64,000 nt of DNA, taken from contig NZ_CDBL01000067.1 of NCBI RefSeq assembly GCF_000820005.1, positions 38,244 to 102,243 of the forward strand, written 5' to 3'. The translations under genes were made by a program, and so were the position numbers. Origin of the DNA: Aeromonas piscicola. GTDB lineage: Bacteria > Pseudomonadota > Gammaproteobacteria > Enterobacterales > Aeromonadaceae. Shown in pieces: positions 29,511 to 37,705 of the stretch. The notes beneath the pieces were generated by a model. The model ran no database searches. It had not been told where the DNA came from and saw only the letters and a program-made list of their open reading frames with translations. Position 1 is the stretch's first letter; each line of letters begins with the position of its first letter.

Positions 29511-31364
29511 ATGACCCTTTCTCCCGAGCCCCTTTTTGACAGCAAGGCCTTTCTGAGCGCCGTGACTCACCAGAGCGGCGTCTACCGTATGTACGACAGC
29601 GGCGGCACAGTCATCTATGTGGGCAAGGCCAAGGATCTGAAAAAGCGGCTCGCCTCCTATTTTCGTACCAAGGTCGACAGCATCAAGACCCGTACCCTGG
29701 TGCGCCAGATCGCCGATATTCAGGTTATGGTGACCCATACGGAGACAGAGGCGCTGATCCTCGAGCACAATCTCATCAAGCAGTACCAGCCGCGCTATAA
29801 CGTGCTGCTGCGGGACGACAAATCCTACCCCTGGATCATCATCACAGGGCACCGGCATCCCCGCATCGGCGTCCATCGCGGCGCACGCAAGGTGAAGGGG
29901 GAGTACTTCGGCCCTTACCCCTCCGGCGGCGCCGTGCGCGAGAGCCTGCATCTGATGCAGAAGATCTTCCCGGTGCGCCAGTGTGAGGATGCCGTCTATG
30001 CCAACCGTACCCGTCCCTGCTTGCTCTATCAGCTCAAACGCTGCGCCGGCCCGTGCGTGGCGGGGCTGGTGAGCGAGGCGGAATATGCCCAGCAGGTGGA
30101 GCTGGCCAAGCTGTTTCTGGCGGGCAAAAACCAGCAGGTGATAGGCGAGCTGGTGGGCAAGATGGAGTCCGCCAGCGGCGATCTGCGCTTCGAGGATGCG
30201 GCCCGCTACCGGGATCAGATCCAGGCCCTGCGCCGGGTGACCGAGCAGCAGTCGGTGAGTGGCAACGTGCTCGATGAACTGGATGTGGTGGGGGTGGCAT
30301 TCGAGCAAGGCGCGGCCTGCATCCATGTGCTCTTCATTCGTCAGGGCAAGGTGCTCGGTTCGCGCAGCTACTTCCCCAAGGTGCCGAGCGATACGCCGCT
30401 GGAGGAGGTGGTGCAATCCTTCCTGCTGCAGTTCTATCTGTCGGGGCAGGGGGGCAGGCAGATCCCGAGCGAGGTGCTGCTGGATGTGGCCCTCGAGGAC
30501 GAGAGCGTGATTGCCGAGACCCTGAGCCAGACCGCAGGTTACAAGGTGCGGGTGGTGAGCCGTACCCGCGCCGAGCGGGCCCGCTTCATCAAGCTCGCCT
30601 CCATCAATGCACAGACGGCGCTGCGCTCGCGCCTCGCTCACAAGAGCACTACCACGGCCCGCTTCAGTCAGCTGGAGGAGCTGCTGGAGCTGGAGCAGCC
30701 CATCGCCCGCATGGAGTGTTACGACATCTCCCACACCATGGGGGAGCGCACAGTGGCGTCCTGCGTGGTGTTCAACCGGGAGGGGCCGCTCTCCTCGGAA
30801 TACCGCCGTTTCAATATCGACGGCATTACGGGGGGGGATGACTACGCCGCCATGGAGCAGGTGCTGGAGCGGCGCTTTGGCAAGCTGCAGGAGCCGGACA
30901 AGGTGCCGGATGTGTTGTTTATCGACGGCGGCCTGGGTCAGCTGCGCCGCGCTGAGGAGATCCTGGCCCGTCAGTTGGAGTTCCTTGGCGGCAAATACCC
31001 GCTGCTGGTGGGCATCGCCAAGGGGGTAACCCGCAAGGCGGGGCTGGAGACCCTGATCATGGGGGAGAGCCACGAAGAACTGCACTTGCCGGCAGATATG
31101 CCAGCTTTGCACCTTATTCAGCATATTCGTGACGAATCTCACCGTTTTGCCATCACGGGCCACCGGGCCCGCCGCGCCAAGGCCCGCACCACCAGTACCC
31201 TGGAGGACATTCCGGGGGTGGGGCCCAAGCGGCGTCAGGCCCTGCTTAAGTACTTGGGCGGGCTGCAGGAGGTGAAAAAAGCCGGGGTGGATGAACTGGC
31301 CAAGGTGCCCGGCATCAGCCAGGAGCTGGCCCAGTCCATCCACGATGCGTTGCACTCGCTTTGA
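29511..31364 (+). CDS. uvrC: UvrC excinuclease subunit
   Basis: The 617-residue protein has the N-terminal GIY-YIG nuclease ([26 protein letters not shown]), a UvrB-binding UVR region near residue 205, the RNase H-like second nuclease ([28 protein letters not shown]) and a C-terminal helix-hairpin-helix pair ([21 protein letters not shown]). It makes both incisions in nucleotide excision repair. Two eroded copies of its last 50 or so bases follow it. Confidence 0.96.
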   Translation: MTLSPEPLFDSKAFLSAVTHQSGVYRMYDSGGTVIYVGKAKDLKKRLASYFRTKVDSIKTRTLVRQIADIQVMVTHTETEALILEHNLIKQYQPRYNVLLRDDKSYPWIIITGHRHPRIGVHRGARKVKGEYFGPYPSGGAVRESLHLMQKIFPVRQCEDAVYANRTRPCLLYQLKRCAGPCVAGLVSEAEYAQQVELAKLFLAGKNQQVIGELVGKMESASGDLRFEDAARYRDQIQALRRVTEQQSVSGNVLDELDVVGVAFEQGAACIHVLFIRQGKVLGSRSYFPKVPSDTPLEEVVQSFLLQFYLSGQGGRQIPSEVLLDVALEDESVIAETLSQTAGYKVRVVSRTRAERARFIKLASINAQTALRSRLAHKSTTTARFSQLEELLELEQPIARMECYDISHTMGERTVASCVVFNREGPLSSEYRRFNIDGITGGDDYAAMEQVLERRFGKLQEPDKVPDVLFIDGGLGQLRRAEEILARQLEFLGGKYPLLVGIAKGVTRKAGLETLIMGESHEELHLPADMPALHLIQHIRDESHRFAITGHRARRAKARTTSTLEDIPGVGPKRRQALLKYLGGLQEVKKAGVDELAKVPGISQELAQSIHDALHSL

Positions 31365-31379
31365 GCCAGCAGGGTACTG

Positions 31380-31507
31380 GGCATCAGCCAGACGCTGGTC
31401 TGCCCCACGCCATTCACGATGCCCTGCACTCGCTTTAAGCCGTGGGCTGGGCTCATTGCGCTCGGCATTCAACCCAGTCCATCAACGATGTGTTGCATTC
31501 GCTCTGA
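31380..31507 (+). repeat. Two decayed copies of the uvrC 3' end
   Basis: The true gene end is 31311-31364. A second copy at 31380-31438 again starts GGCATCAGCCAG and ends CACTCGCTTTAA; a third at 31461-31507 keeps CAGTCCATCAACGATG and ends CATTCGCTCTGA. All three end in a Ser-Leu-stop. The rest of 31365-31691 shows no gene, only the leader of pgsA. Confidence 0.8.
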
Positions 31508-31691
31508 ATCGTGGCCGCAATCCTGCCTCGGGGTACACAAGAGCCGTGACGCAGGGGGCCCGTAAATGCCATAATGGCCCGCATCCTGAGGTTGTTGATG
31601 GATTAATGGACCAAGGCGGGCGCCTGTCCGGTTGCATCCGTGATCGGCTTGGGGCTACCATGTAGCGGCATACAAGAAGTGGCTGAAAATA

Positions 31692-32246
31692 ATGACAAAT
31701 ATTCCTAACCTGCTGACGTTTTTTCGGATCTTGCTCATCCCCGTCTTCGTCATCCTGTTCTATGTACCCTATCAGTGGTCCTATCTGGCGGCTGCGCTTG
31801 TCTTCATTCTGGCGGCTGCGACCGACTGGTTTGATGGCTACCTCGCCCGCAAGCTGAACCAGTCCACCGCCTTCGGCGCCTTCCTCGATCCGGTCGCCGA
31901 CAAGATCATGGTGGCGGCGGCGCTGGTGGTCATAGTCGAACACTACAACACCATCTGGGTCACCATCCCCGCCATGACCATGATTGGCCGCGAGATCATC
32001 ATCTCCGCCCTGCGTGAATGGATGGCCGAGCTCGGTAAACGCTCCTCGGTGGCGGTCAGCTGGATTGGCAAGTGGAAGACCATGATCCAGATGGTGTCAC
32101 TCACCGGCCTTATCTGGCAGTACGACATCTGGATGGTATGGCTCGCCTACGTGCTGCTCTATGTGGCGACCGTGCTCACCTTCTGGTCCATGTTCCAGTA
32201 CATGAAGGCGGCCTGGGGCGATCTGACCTACCACTCCCGCTTCTAG
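31692..32246 (+). CDS. pgsA: PgsA, CDP-diacylglycerol-glycerol-3-phosphate phosphatidyltransferase
   Basis: The 184-residue membrane protein begins [20 protein letters not shown] and carries the CDP-alcohol phosphotransferase signature D-x2-DG-x2-AR-x8-G-x3-D-x3-D in [10 protein letters not shown] and [11 protein letters not shown]. Five to six hydrophobic segments follow the usual pattern. It commits CDP-diacylglycerol to phosphatidylglycerol and cardiolipin. Placement downstream of uvrC and before the tRNA cluster matches E. coli. Confidence 0.95.
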   Translation: MTNIPNLLTFFRILLIPVFVILFYVPYQWSYLAAALVFILAAATDWFDGYLARKLNQSTAFGAFLDPVADKIMVAAALVVIVEHYNTIWVTIPAMTMIGREIIISALREWMAELGKRSSVAVSWIGKWKTMIQMVSLTGLIWQYDIWMVWLAYVLLYVATVLTFWSMFQYMKAAWGDLTYHSRF

Positions 32247-32367
32247 TGCCTGCCCTGGCATAAAGCATCGTTTACCCACCGTTGGGGCAGGGAAACGATC
32301 ATGAGTGGTAAAAGTGCAGGAAAAGGGTAAAAAACACCCGAACGATCAGGGTATTAAACATTTTTGG

Positions 32368-32395
32368 TTGACTGGGCGAGGAACATCGCTAGAAT
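32368..32395 (+). promoter_or_regulatory. Promoter of the tRNA operon
   Basis: TTGACT (32368-32373) and TAGAAT (32390-32395) are spaced by 16 bases and followed by a GC-rich discriminator (GCGTCC), the pattern of stringently controlled stable RNA promoters. Confidence 0.75.
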
Positions 32396-32429
32396 GCGTC
32401 CTCGTAGTCAGGCAGTCAGCCAGACCAAT

Positions 32430-32505
<76 letters not shown>

Positions 32506-32540
32506 AATTCAGACAATAGAGAGCCAACTCTCTTTTGCAT

Positions 32541-32614
32541 GGCGCGTTAGCAAAGCGGTTATGCAGCGGATTGCAAATCCGTTTAGTCCGGTTCGACTCC
32601 GGAACGTGCCTCCA
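32541..32614 (+). tRNA. tRNA-Cys (GCA)
   Basis: A 74-base cloverleaf with acceptor GGCGCGT/ACGTGCC, anticodon loop TTGCAAA and encoded CCA. It lies 35 bases after tRNA-Gly. Confidence 0.97.
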
Positions 32615-32655
32615 TATTGACAAGCCCGCCGCGCGGACTTGATACCGATTGCGGT

Positions 32656-32742
32656 GCCCGAGTGGTGAAATCGGTAGACACAAGGGATTTAAAATCCCTC
32701 GACGTTCGCGTCGTGCCGGTTCGATTCCGGCCTCGGGCACCA
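32656..32742 (+). tRNA. tRNA-Leu (TAA), integration target
   Basis: An 87-base cloverleaf with long variable arm, acceptor GCCCGAG/CTCGGGC, anticodon loop TTTAAAA and encoded CCA. Its 3' end is the attachment site of the satellite-like element; the gene itself is intact. P4 also uses a tRNA-Leu gene. Confidence 0.97.
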
Positions 32743-32746
32743 TTAA
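32729..32746 (+). other. attL of the satellite-like element
   Basis: GGCCTCGGGCACCATTAA at the tRNA-Leu 3' end recurs, one G shorter, as GGCCTCGGCACCATTAA at 45474-45490. Confidence 0.8.
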
Positions 32747-32777
32747 TGAATATCACATCGTATCACCTCATATCTGA

Positions 32778-32810
32778 AACCCGCATAGCGTAAGGCTTTG
32801 CGGGTTTTTT
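32778..32810 (+). terminator. Element-borne terminator after tRNA-Leu
   Basis: AACCCGC and GCGGGTT pair around a 15-base loop and are followed by TTTT. It replaces the operon's own terminator, which is now displaced to 45505-45536 beyond attR. Confidence 0.65.
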
Positions 32811-32844
32811 GTTATGTCTTGTCGTATCATATCGAGTCATAGCA

Positions 32845-33003
32845 TACCCCCAGCTTTGGGGGTACATCTGGGGGTATCGGTTCTGATAGGGGAGAAAAGT
32901 ACCCCCAATCGTGCCTAACCCACGCCATCTTTGGGCTGCGGTGTGGTGAGAGATACCCCCAGTGTGTGCAAGTACCCCCACGCAAACACGGGAGATACCC
33001 CCA
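32845..33003. repeat. Seven TACCCCCA octamers at the left element end (integrase arm-site candidates)
   Basis: The octamer occurs on the plus strand at 32845, 32900, 32954, 32973 and 32996 and inverted (TGGGGGTA) at 32857 and 32869. The last copy ends one base before the integrase ATG. Two more copies stand at the right end. Arm-type sites for P4-type integrases lie in just this position and can also repress the int promoter. Confidence 0.75.
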
Positions 33004-33004
33004 T

Positions 33005-34213
33005 ATGCCGCTATCTGATATCACCGCCCGGCAGGCTAAGTTCAACGGCAAGCAGCAGAAGCTATCCGATGAGAAAGGCTTGTTCTTGTTGGTCAACCAG
33101 TCTGGCAAGTATTGGCGGCTCAAGTATCGCCACGGTGGCAAAGAGAAGACGCTCGCCTTGGGTGTCTATCCCGAGGTGTCACTGAAAGAGGCAAGGGTGA
33201 AACGAGATGATGCTCGTCGGCAACTTGCTGAAGGGGTGGATCCGGGCCTCGTCAAAAAGCAGAGCAAGATCGCCAACAAGCTGGCCAGCGAGAACAACTT
33301 TGAGGCACTGGCGCGAGAGTGGCACCGAAGCCAGCTCGCTCGCTGGACGCCTGTTCATGCTGCCAGGGTGCTCAAGTCGCTTGAGGTGGATGTTTTCCCC
33401 GATCTTGGGGTTGTGCCCGTTGCCGAGCTGACCGCGCCCATGATGTTGGATGCTTTGCGCAAGGTCGAGAAGCGCGGGGTTACTGAAACAGCAGGGCGGA
33501 TCCTGCAACGGATCGGCTCTGTCATGCGTTATGCCATCCAGACTGGACGAGCCAGCTACAACCCGGCTCAAGACCTGAGGGGGGCGCTCAGGGCCACCAA
33601 GCAGGAGCACAGACCCGCTTTGCCCCGTTCTGAGCTGCCAGAATTCTTCCGACGTTTGGAAGCCGAGCCACTTAACCCGGCGACTCGTCTTGCCCTCCAT
33701 CTGCTGATGTTGACCATGACCCGCCCTGGTGAAGTGCGCTTTGCACGTTGGGATGAGTTCGATATGGAACGCGCAGAATGGCGGATCCCTGCTGCACGGA
33801 TGAAGATGCGAACCGAGCACCTTGTCCCCCTTTCTCGCCAGGCGTTGGCCGTGCTCGATGAACTGCACCAGCTGACAGGCCATTGTGAGTTGCTGTTCCC
33901 GAGCGAGCGTAAACTGACCAATCCCATGAGTGAGAACACCTTGAGCTATGCAATGGGGCGGATGGGTTATAAAGGGATCGCTACACCGCACGGATTCAGG
34001 GCATTAGCCTCTACCACCTTGAACGAGGAAGGCTTTGATCCGGACGTGATAGAGCGCCAGCTTGCCCACGCCGAACGCAACAAGGTGCGGGCAGCCTATC
34101 ACCGGGCTGAGTATCTGGACGACCGGCGCAAGCTGTTGCAGTGGCTGGCCGATTTCTATGACTCGCAACGGGGTAGCAATGTGCTACCAGTGAATTTCAA
34201 CCGAGTGGGTTAA
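33005..34213 (+). CDS. int: P4-type tyrosine integrase
   Basis: The ATG at 33005 begins MPLSDITARQAKFNGKQQKLSDEKGLFLLV, the DUF4102 arm-binding domain of P4-like integrases; 402 residues in all. Catalytic residues are visible as R in TRPGEVRFARWDEF, HGFRALAST (H-x2-R), H in HAERNKVR and the nucleophile Y in AAYHRAEY. It should catalyse insertion and excision at tRNA-Leu. It reads inward from attL, as in P4-like elements. Confidence 0.95.
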   Translation: MPLSDITARQAKFNGKQQKLSDEKGLFLLVNQSGKYWRLKYRHGGKEKTLALGVYPEVSLKEARVKRDDARRQLAEGVDPGLVKKQSKIANKLASENNFEALAREWHRSQLARWTPVHAARVLKSLEVDVFPDLGVVPVAELTAPMMLDALRKVEKRGVTETAGRILQRIGSVMRYAIQTGRASYNPAQDLRGALRATKQEHRPALPRSELPEFFRRLEAEPLNPATRLALHLLMLTMTRPGEVRFARWDEFDMERAEWRIPAARMKMRTEHLVPLSRQALAVLDELHQLTGHCELLFPSERKLTNPMSENTLSYAMGRMGYKGIATPHGFRALASTTLNEEGFDPDVIERQLAHAERNKVRAAYHRAEYLDDRRKLLQWLADFYDSQRGSNVLPVNFNRVG

Positions 34214-34309
34214 CGACTTTGCTGAGCCTATCTCGACAGAGAGAAAAGTTGGGAACCTTGCCCACTTGGCTCGGCAATTTATTCAAGGCAAGTGTATAGA
34301 GGCAACACG

Positions 34310-35281
34310 ATGGCCAACGAAAAAAGGATTCCACTGGAATACTGTACCCCTGCACGAGCAGCAAGATTGCTAGGGTGCGAGCTCGAAGATATTTACCATT
34401 GGTATGAAATCGGCGCCATAAATATATATATAAAACTTGATGAAGATGGTGAAAAGCCTTGCGGCGGAAGTGGATTTGAGTGTAAGCAAATATATTTTGA
34501 AGGGGGAGTGCCTGGCACTATCTGTTATCAAGGCGACTTTGGCACCACAGATACTGAAGATACCAATATTTGGTATGATACTTTATATAAACATGGTACA
34601 AATGTTATCTTCCTTATTAGTGAGAAAGATGAATATCAAGATGATAGCGATACTAATATTGATTATGTTCAGGCTGACTATACCAAGATATGGATTAAAC
34701 TAGATAAATTTGCTCCACCAATAAATAGATCTGATGATACCTTAGAAGGAAAACTCGCTACGTGTGAAAGTTCAATGATTTTGGATTATATCACCTATAG
34801 AGTTTGGCTTTCTGGTTTACATGAGGTTTCCATTCATTTTTCTTATCTAAGGGAGGGGTTTAGAGTCGGGTTTGAAAATATAGAAAAAATAGAATCAATT
34901 GATATGCAAGTAAATATAGGGTCTGATTGCATTAGTATAATGGGCGCCGATATTGAACACGCAGTGTCCCTTTTTAGAGTTCGCTATGATGACTTATCAA
35001 GGTTGAGGGATGGGATTGCCTCAGGGAATTCACTGAGCAAACAACCTCGCAAACTGTTAACCCATCCTATAGACCCATCAGACACATCACCACGTGTTAC
35101 TGCGAACCAGAGTAAAGCTATTGTTGATTTGCTGAAGGCTCTTGGCTATACCTCAGCCGATCTTCAGGGCAGTACAGAAGCGTTACAGCAAAAAATAGCC
35201 CGTAACGGCCATAGCAAACAGCTGAGCAGCGTAACCCCTAAAACGTTGAGAGCTTGGCTAGACAGAGCAGAAGCCCGTTAA
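34310..35281 (+). CDS. Hypothetical protein of the satellite, AT-rich
   Basis: The ATG at 34310 follows GAGG and gives 323 residues. The first 30 residues (LEYCTPARAARLLGCELEDIYHWYEIGAI) look like a MerR-type helix-turn-helix, and the last 60 include LRAWLDRAEAR. The middle is acidic and unlike anything I recognise. The region from about 34400 to 35000 is far richer in A and T than its surroundings, which points to acquisition from elsewhere. Its place after int resembles cargo positions in satellites, so a defence or regulatory role is possible but unproven. Confidence 0.7.
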   Translation: MANEKRIPLEYCTPARAARLLGCELEDIYHWYEIGAINIYIKLDEDGEKPCGGSGFECKQIYFEGGVPGTICYQGDFGTTDTEDTNIWYDTLYKHGTNVIFLISEKDEYQDDSDTNIDYVQADYTKIWIKLDKFAPPINRSDDTLEGKLATCESSMILDYITYRVWLSGLHEVSIHFSYLREGFRVGFENIEKIESIDMQVNIGSDCISIMGADIEHAVSLFRVRYDDLSRLRDGIASGNSLSKQPRKLLTHPIDPSDTSPRVTANQSKAIVDLLKALGYTSADLQGSTEALQQKIARNGHSKQLSSVTPKTLRAWLDRAEAR

Positions 35282-35390
35282 GATAGTTATTCAATAACTT
35301 CCGGTACTTTTCAATAACTCCCCCTCCGATAGGAACCAACATGGTTTGATTACTCCCGCAACGACAAGACACGTAAAGGAGCAACAAACC

Positions 35391-35600
35391 ATGTCATTGA
35401 AATCAGAATTTGCATTGCCGAAAGAGGGGTTTGTCCGGGTGGACACCCTTGCCAAGGTATTAGGAATTGCTGTGGTTACAGTCTGGCGCTGGTCAGCAAA
35501 AGGTACATTCCCAAAACCAGTAAAATTGTCAGAAAGAGTAACCGCTTGGCGGGCCGAAGAGGTTCGGAGTTGGATGAATGCCCAGGGTAAGGCTGCTTAA
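35391..35600 (+). CDS. AlpA-type DNA-binding regulator
   Basis: The ATG at 35391 follows AAAGGAG and encodes 69 residues. FVRVDTLAKVLGIAVVTVWRWSAKGTFPKPVKLSERVTAWRAEEVRSWMN is the winged helix-turn-helix of AlpA/Vis proteins. Such proteins activate or repress int and act as excisionases in P4-like elements. The element has a second AlpA-like gene at 43454. Confidence 0.9.
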   Translation: MSLKSEFALPKEGFVRVDTLAKVLGIAVVTVWRWSAKGTFPKPVKLSERVTAWRAEEVRSWMNAQGKAA

Positions 35601-35740
35601 TATCCGGGTGTTAGCCAAAAGAAAGGGCCGCCCGTAGCAGGAGCAGCCCAAACCAATCATTCACCAATTACCGCTGATCAATAATATCAGTATTCTGATT
35701 ACTAAGCCAGTCAGCGGAACCGCGTAAGGTTTTTATTGCC

Positions 35741-36607
35741 ATGAATAACAAACAACAGGGGCATATAGCTCAGGGCGAAGCTTTGCCAAAAAACAACTCC
35801 ACTCATACGCTCTATTCTCATGATATTATGATCGCCATGGCTGAATTGTTGCCACTGCATGAAAATATGGTTGGTAGTGAGCGCGTCCAGACCATTAATG
35901 CTCGTGAGCTGCACGCCTTCTTGAAATCTGGGCAAGAATATTCCAATTGGATGAAAGCCCGTATTGCCGAATATGATTTTATTGAAGGGGCAGACTTCGC
36001 CAGATTCGATGAAGTCATTTTGAGCGCGATAAATTTATCAGATACAAATGAGGCACGGCTTTATCAGAGAAATAGCGCCAAAGCGCGGGATCGGAGAGTC
36101 AAGGGTTACGCCCTTACTTTGGACATGGCCAAGGAGTTGGCCATGGTCGAGCGAAACACCGAGGGCCGCCGTGCGCGCCGCTACTTTATTGACTGCGAAC
36201 GGCGGCTAGCCGAGGTTGCCCCGCAACAGCAAGTGTCGGCACAAGCCCATTGGCAAGCTGAACGGGAAGCCAGCAAGGACTACCACGGGCTAATGTGTCG
36301 CGCTCTGCAGCAACACCGTACCAGGCTGGGTAAGGAGACTGCTGGTCACCATTACAGCAATGAGCTGGGCATGATCAATCGGCTGGTTCTTGGGATGGAT
36401 GGCAAAGCATGGCTGGCCCAACACGGTCTGAAAGGCGAGGTACGGAAACACCTGAGCGCATATCAACTGGCGTTGGTCGCCTTTCTTGAGCGCAGTAATG
36501 CCACCTTCCTGGACGCAGACATGCCTTTCGCTGAACGCAAGATGAGGCTAACAGCCATGCTGGCTACCCGGATTGAACGTGAGGGCGGCGAAAATGATAT
36601 TGCATGA
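35741..36607 (+). CDS. AntA/AntB-type antirepressor
   Basis: Of the 288 residues, 40-140 form the AntA/AntB domain: VQTINARELHAFLKSGQEYSNWMKARIAEYDFIEGADF, then KGYALTLDMAKELAMVERNTEGRRARRYFIDCERRL. Phage antirepressors of this type neutralise prophage repressors. The C-terminal half is specific to this protein family. Its stop overlaps the ATG of the next ORF (ATGA), and an Icd-like ORF follows, similar to the ant-icd association of P1-type immunity regions. Confidence 0.85.
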   Translation: MNNKQQGHIAQGEALPKNNSTHTLYSHDIMIAMAELLPLHENMVGSERVQTINARELHAFLKSGQEYSNWMKARIAEYDFIEGADFARFDEVILSAINLSDTNEARLYQRNSAKARDRRVKGYALTLDMAKELAMVERNTEGRRARRYFIDCERRLAEVAPQQQVSAQAHWQAEREASKDYHGLMCRALQQHRTRLGKETAGHHYSNELGMINRLVLGMDGKAWLAQHGLKGEVRKHLSAYQLALVAFLERSNATFLDADMPFAERKMRLTAMLATRIEREGGENDIA

Positions 36608-36807
36608 CACGATCCGACACGGTACGATCTTATCTGTTGGGGCTACTAACCCTAACAGTACTACTTCCACGAGCGGTTACCCGCAACCGACAATTAGCGG
36701 TTTTTTTGTGCCTGCCATTTGGGCTACTACCCCAGGCTGTCGCACAGATGAACTTCACATTCACGCCGATCACGGCGGGAGTGTATCCGCTTTTGCGGTA
36801 TGGTTGA
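36604..36807 (+). CDS. Possible small hydrophobic protein
   Basis: The ATG overlaps the antirepressor stop (ATGA), which suggests translational coupling. The 67 residues contain hydrophobic stretches (YLLGLLTLTVLLP, LAVFLCLPFGLLP). A second frame (from 36573) is also open through this segment, so the coding assignment is unsafe. The region may instead act as an immunity RNA as in P4. Confidence 0.35.
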   Translation: MTRSDTVRSYLLGLLTLTVLLPRAVTRNRQLAVFLCLPFGLLPQAVAQMNFTFTPITAGVYPLLRYG

Positions 36808-36891
36808 GAGGCCCCAATAAGCCCGCAAGGGTGAATAAGGCCCGCCTTCTCGTGGAGGTAGTTGACGCCATGCCGCATCCTCATTTGCAGC

Positions 36892-37098
36892 ATGGCCGAC
36901 TCACTAAACCACGAGAGAGTACAGGCCATGATCTACACCTTCTTGATCCAGCATTCCCGTACCTGCCGCTTGGCAGACCTACGCCGTATCCGCACCATTT
37001 CCGCCTTTGCCAACAGCGAAACACAAGCCCGGTCTGCGCTGGCCGGTCTACCCCTAGTGTTTTTGTCCCGCACCCCGAGCAAGGGGGTTGCAGCATGA
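36892..37098 (+). CDS. Icd-like host cell division inhibitor peptide
   Basis: The ATG at 36892 gives a 68-residue protein (MADSLNHERVQAMIYTFLIQ); a later ATG at 36928 is also possible. The pattern aromatic-rich start, RIRTISAFANSETQARSALAG, LPLVFLSRTP fits the short Icd-like proteins of P4-like elements and prophages. In P1, Icd blocks cell division when expressed. It overlaps the next gene by four bases (ATGA). Confidence 0.6.
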   Translation: MADSLNHERVQAMIYTFLIQHSRTCRLADLRRIRTISAFANSETQARSALAGLPLVFLSRTPSKGVAA

Positions 37099-37454
37099 AA
37101 CGCACCATTCGAACTCGCCAGGTGATTCAGGCTGAGGCTCTGTTTGAGCAGTCTGCACTGCTCGCTTCTGCTTTGAGCTGCATCTGTGAGTCCAATACCG
37201 AAAGAATGCTCTATTTGGAGCTCTCCGATCTGCTGCATCCATTGCAGACCCAGCTTGATGAATTGGAGGCGTGCTGTGCCGGGACACCGCTGGAGGACCC
37301 TGCTGAACGGATCAATCGTTATGCCTCCGTCCTGCTCAAGGTTCTCAATGGCAATCAGTCCCATATCGAGCCGTGTGTGATCAGTGTGCTGCTCGCCCCG
37401 GTCCTTGCCGAGTTTGAGACCGTCGAACTGGCCAAGCGCAGGGAGGGTGTATGA
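37095..37454 (+). CDS. Hypothetical satellite protein
   Basis: The ATG at 37095 overlaps the Icd-like stop. The 119-residue protein is alpha-helical and acidic (MLYLELSDLLHPLQTQLDELEACC) with no recognised domain. The open frame continues upstream to 36573, but the overlap-coupled start is preferred. It overlaps the next gene by ATGA. The whole set 35741-40506 reads as one operon leading into the primase. Confidence 0.65.
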   Translation: MKRTIRTRQVIQAEALFEQSALLASALSCICESNTERMLYLELSDLLHPLQTQLDELEACCAGTPLEDPAERINRYASVLLKVLNGNQSHIEPCVISVLLAPVLAEFETVELAKRREGV

Positions 37455-37705
37455 CCTATTACGCATGGGCTCCAGCGGTTCAACAACCCACATTCGTTGG
37501 CCCGGCCAACCCCAAGACTGGCAAGCGTTCACAAGCGGGTAGCCTGAGCGCATTTGCCTGCCGTCGGCAGCGCGATGACTTTATTGCCAGCACCGACGGT
37601 ATGGCGGGGGCTGTTACTGCCAAACAGGCCCGCCAGCTAAAGGCTGGTTTAGACGAGCGGGCTTTCAACGAGCTGGTGACCGTTTTGGTTGGGGGTGAGG
37701 CATGA
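37451..37705 (+). CDS. Hypothetical small satellite protein
   Basis: The 84-residue protein (MTYYAWAPAVQQPTFVGPANPKTGKR) is linked to both neighbours by four-base ATGA overlaps, which supports its reality. No family is recognised. It lies just before the primase gene, where P4-like elements commonly have small accessory ORFs. Confidence 0.65.
   Translation: MTYYAWAPAVQQPTFVGPANPKTGKRSQAGSLSAFACRRQRDDFIASTDGMAGAVTAKQARQLKAGLDERAFNELVTVLVGGEA

Noticed and set aside
29397..31472. 691-residue minus-strand open frame
   Set aside because: It is antisense to uvrC, which has full family motifs; composition is that of a shadow frame.
32845..33003. CRISPR array from regularly repeated TACCCCCA
   Set aside because: The repeats are only eight bases, in both orientations, with uneven spacing and no cas genes.
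36573..37454. 293-residue plus-strand open frame across the Icd region
   Set aside because: Only its last 119 residues look coding, and the overlap-coupled start at 37095 explains those.
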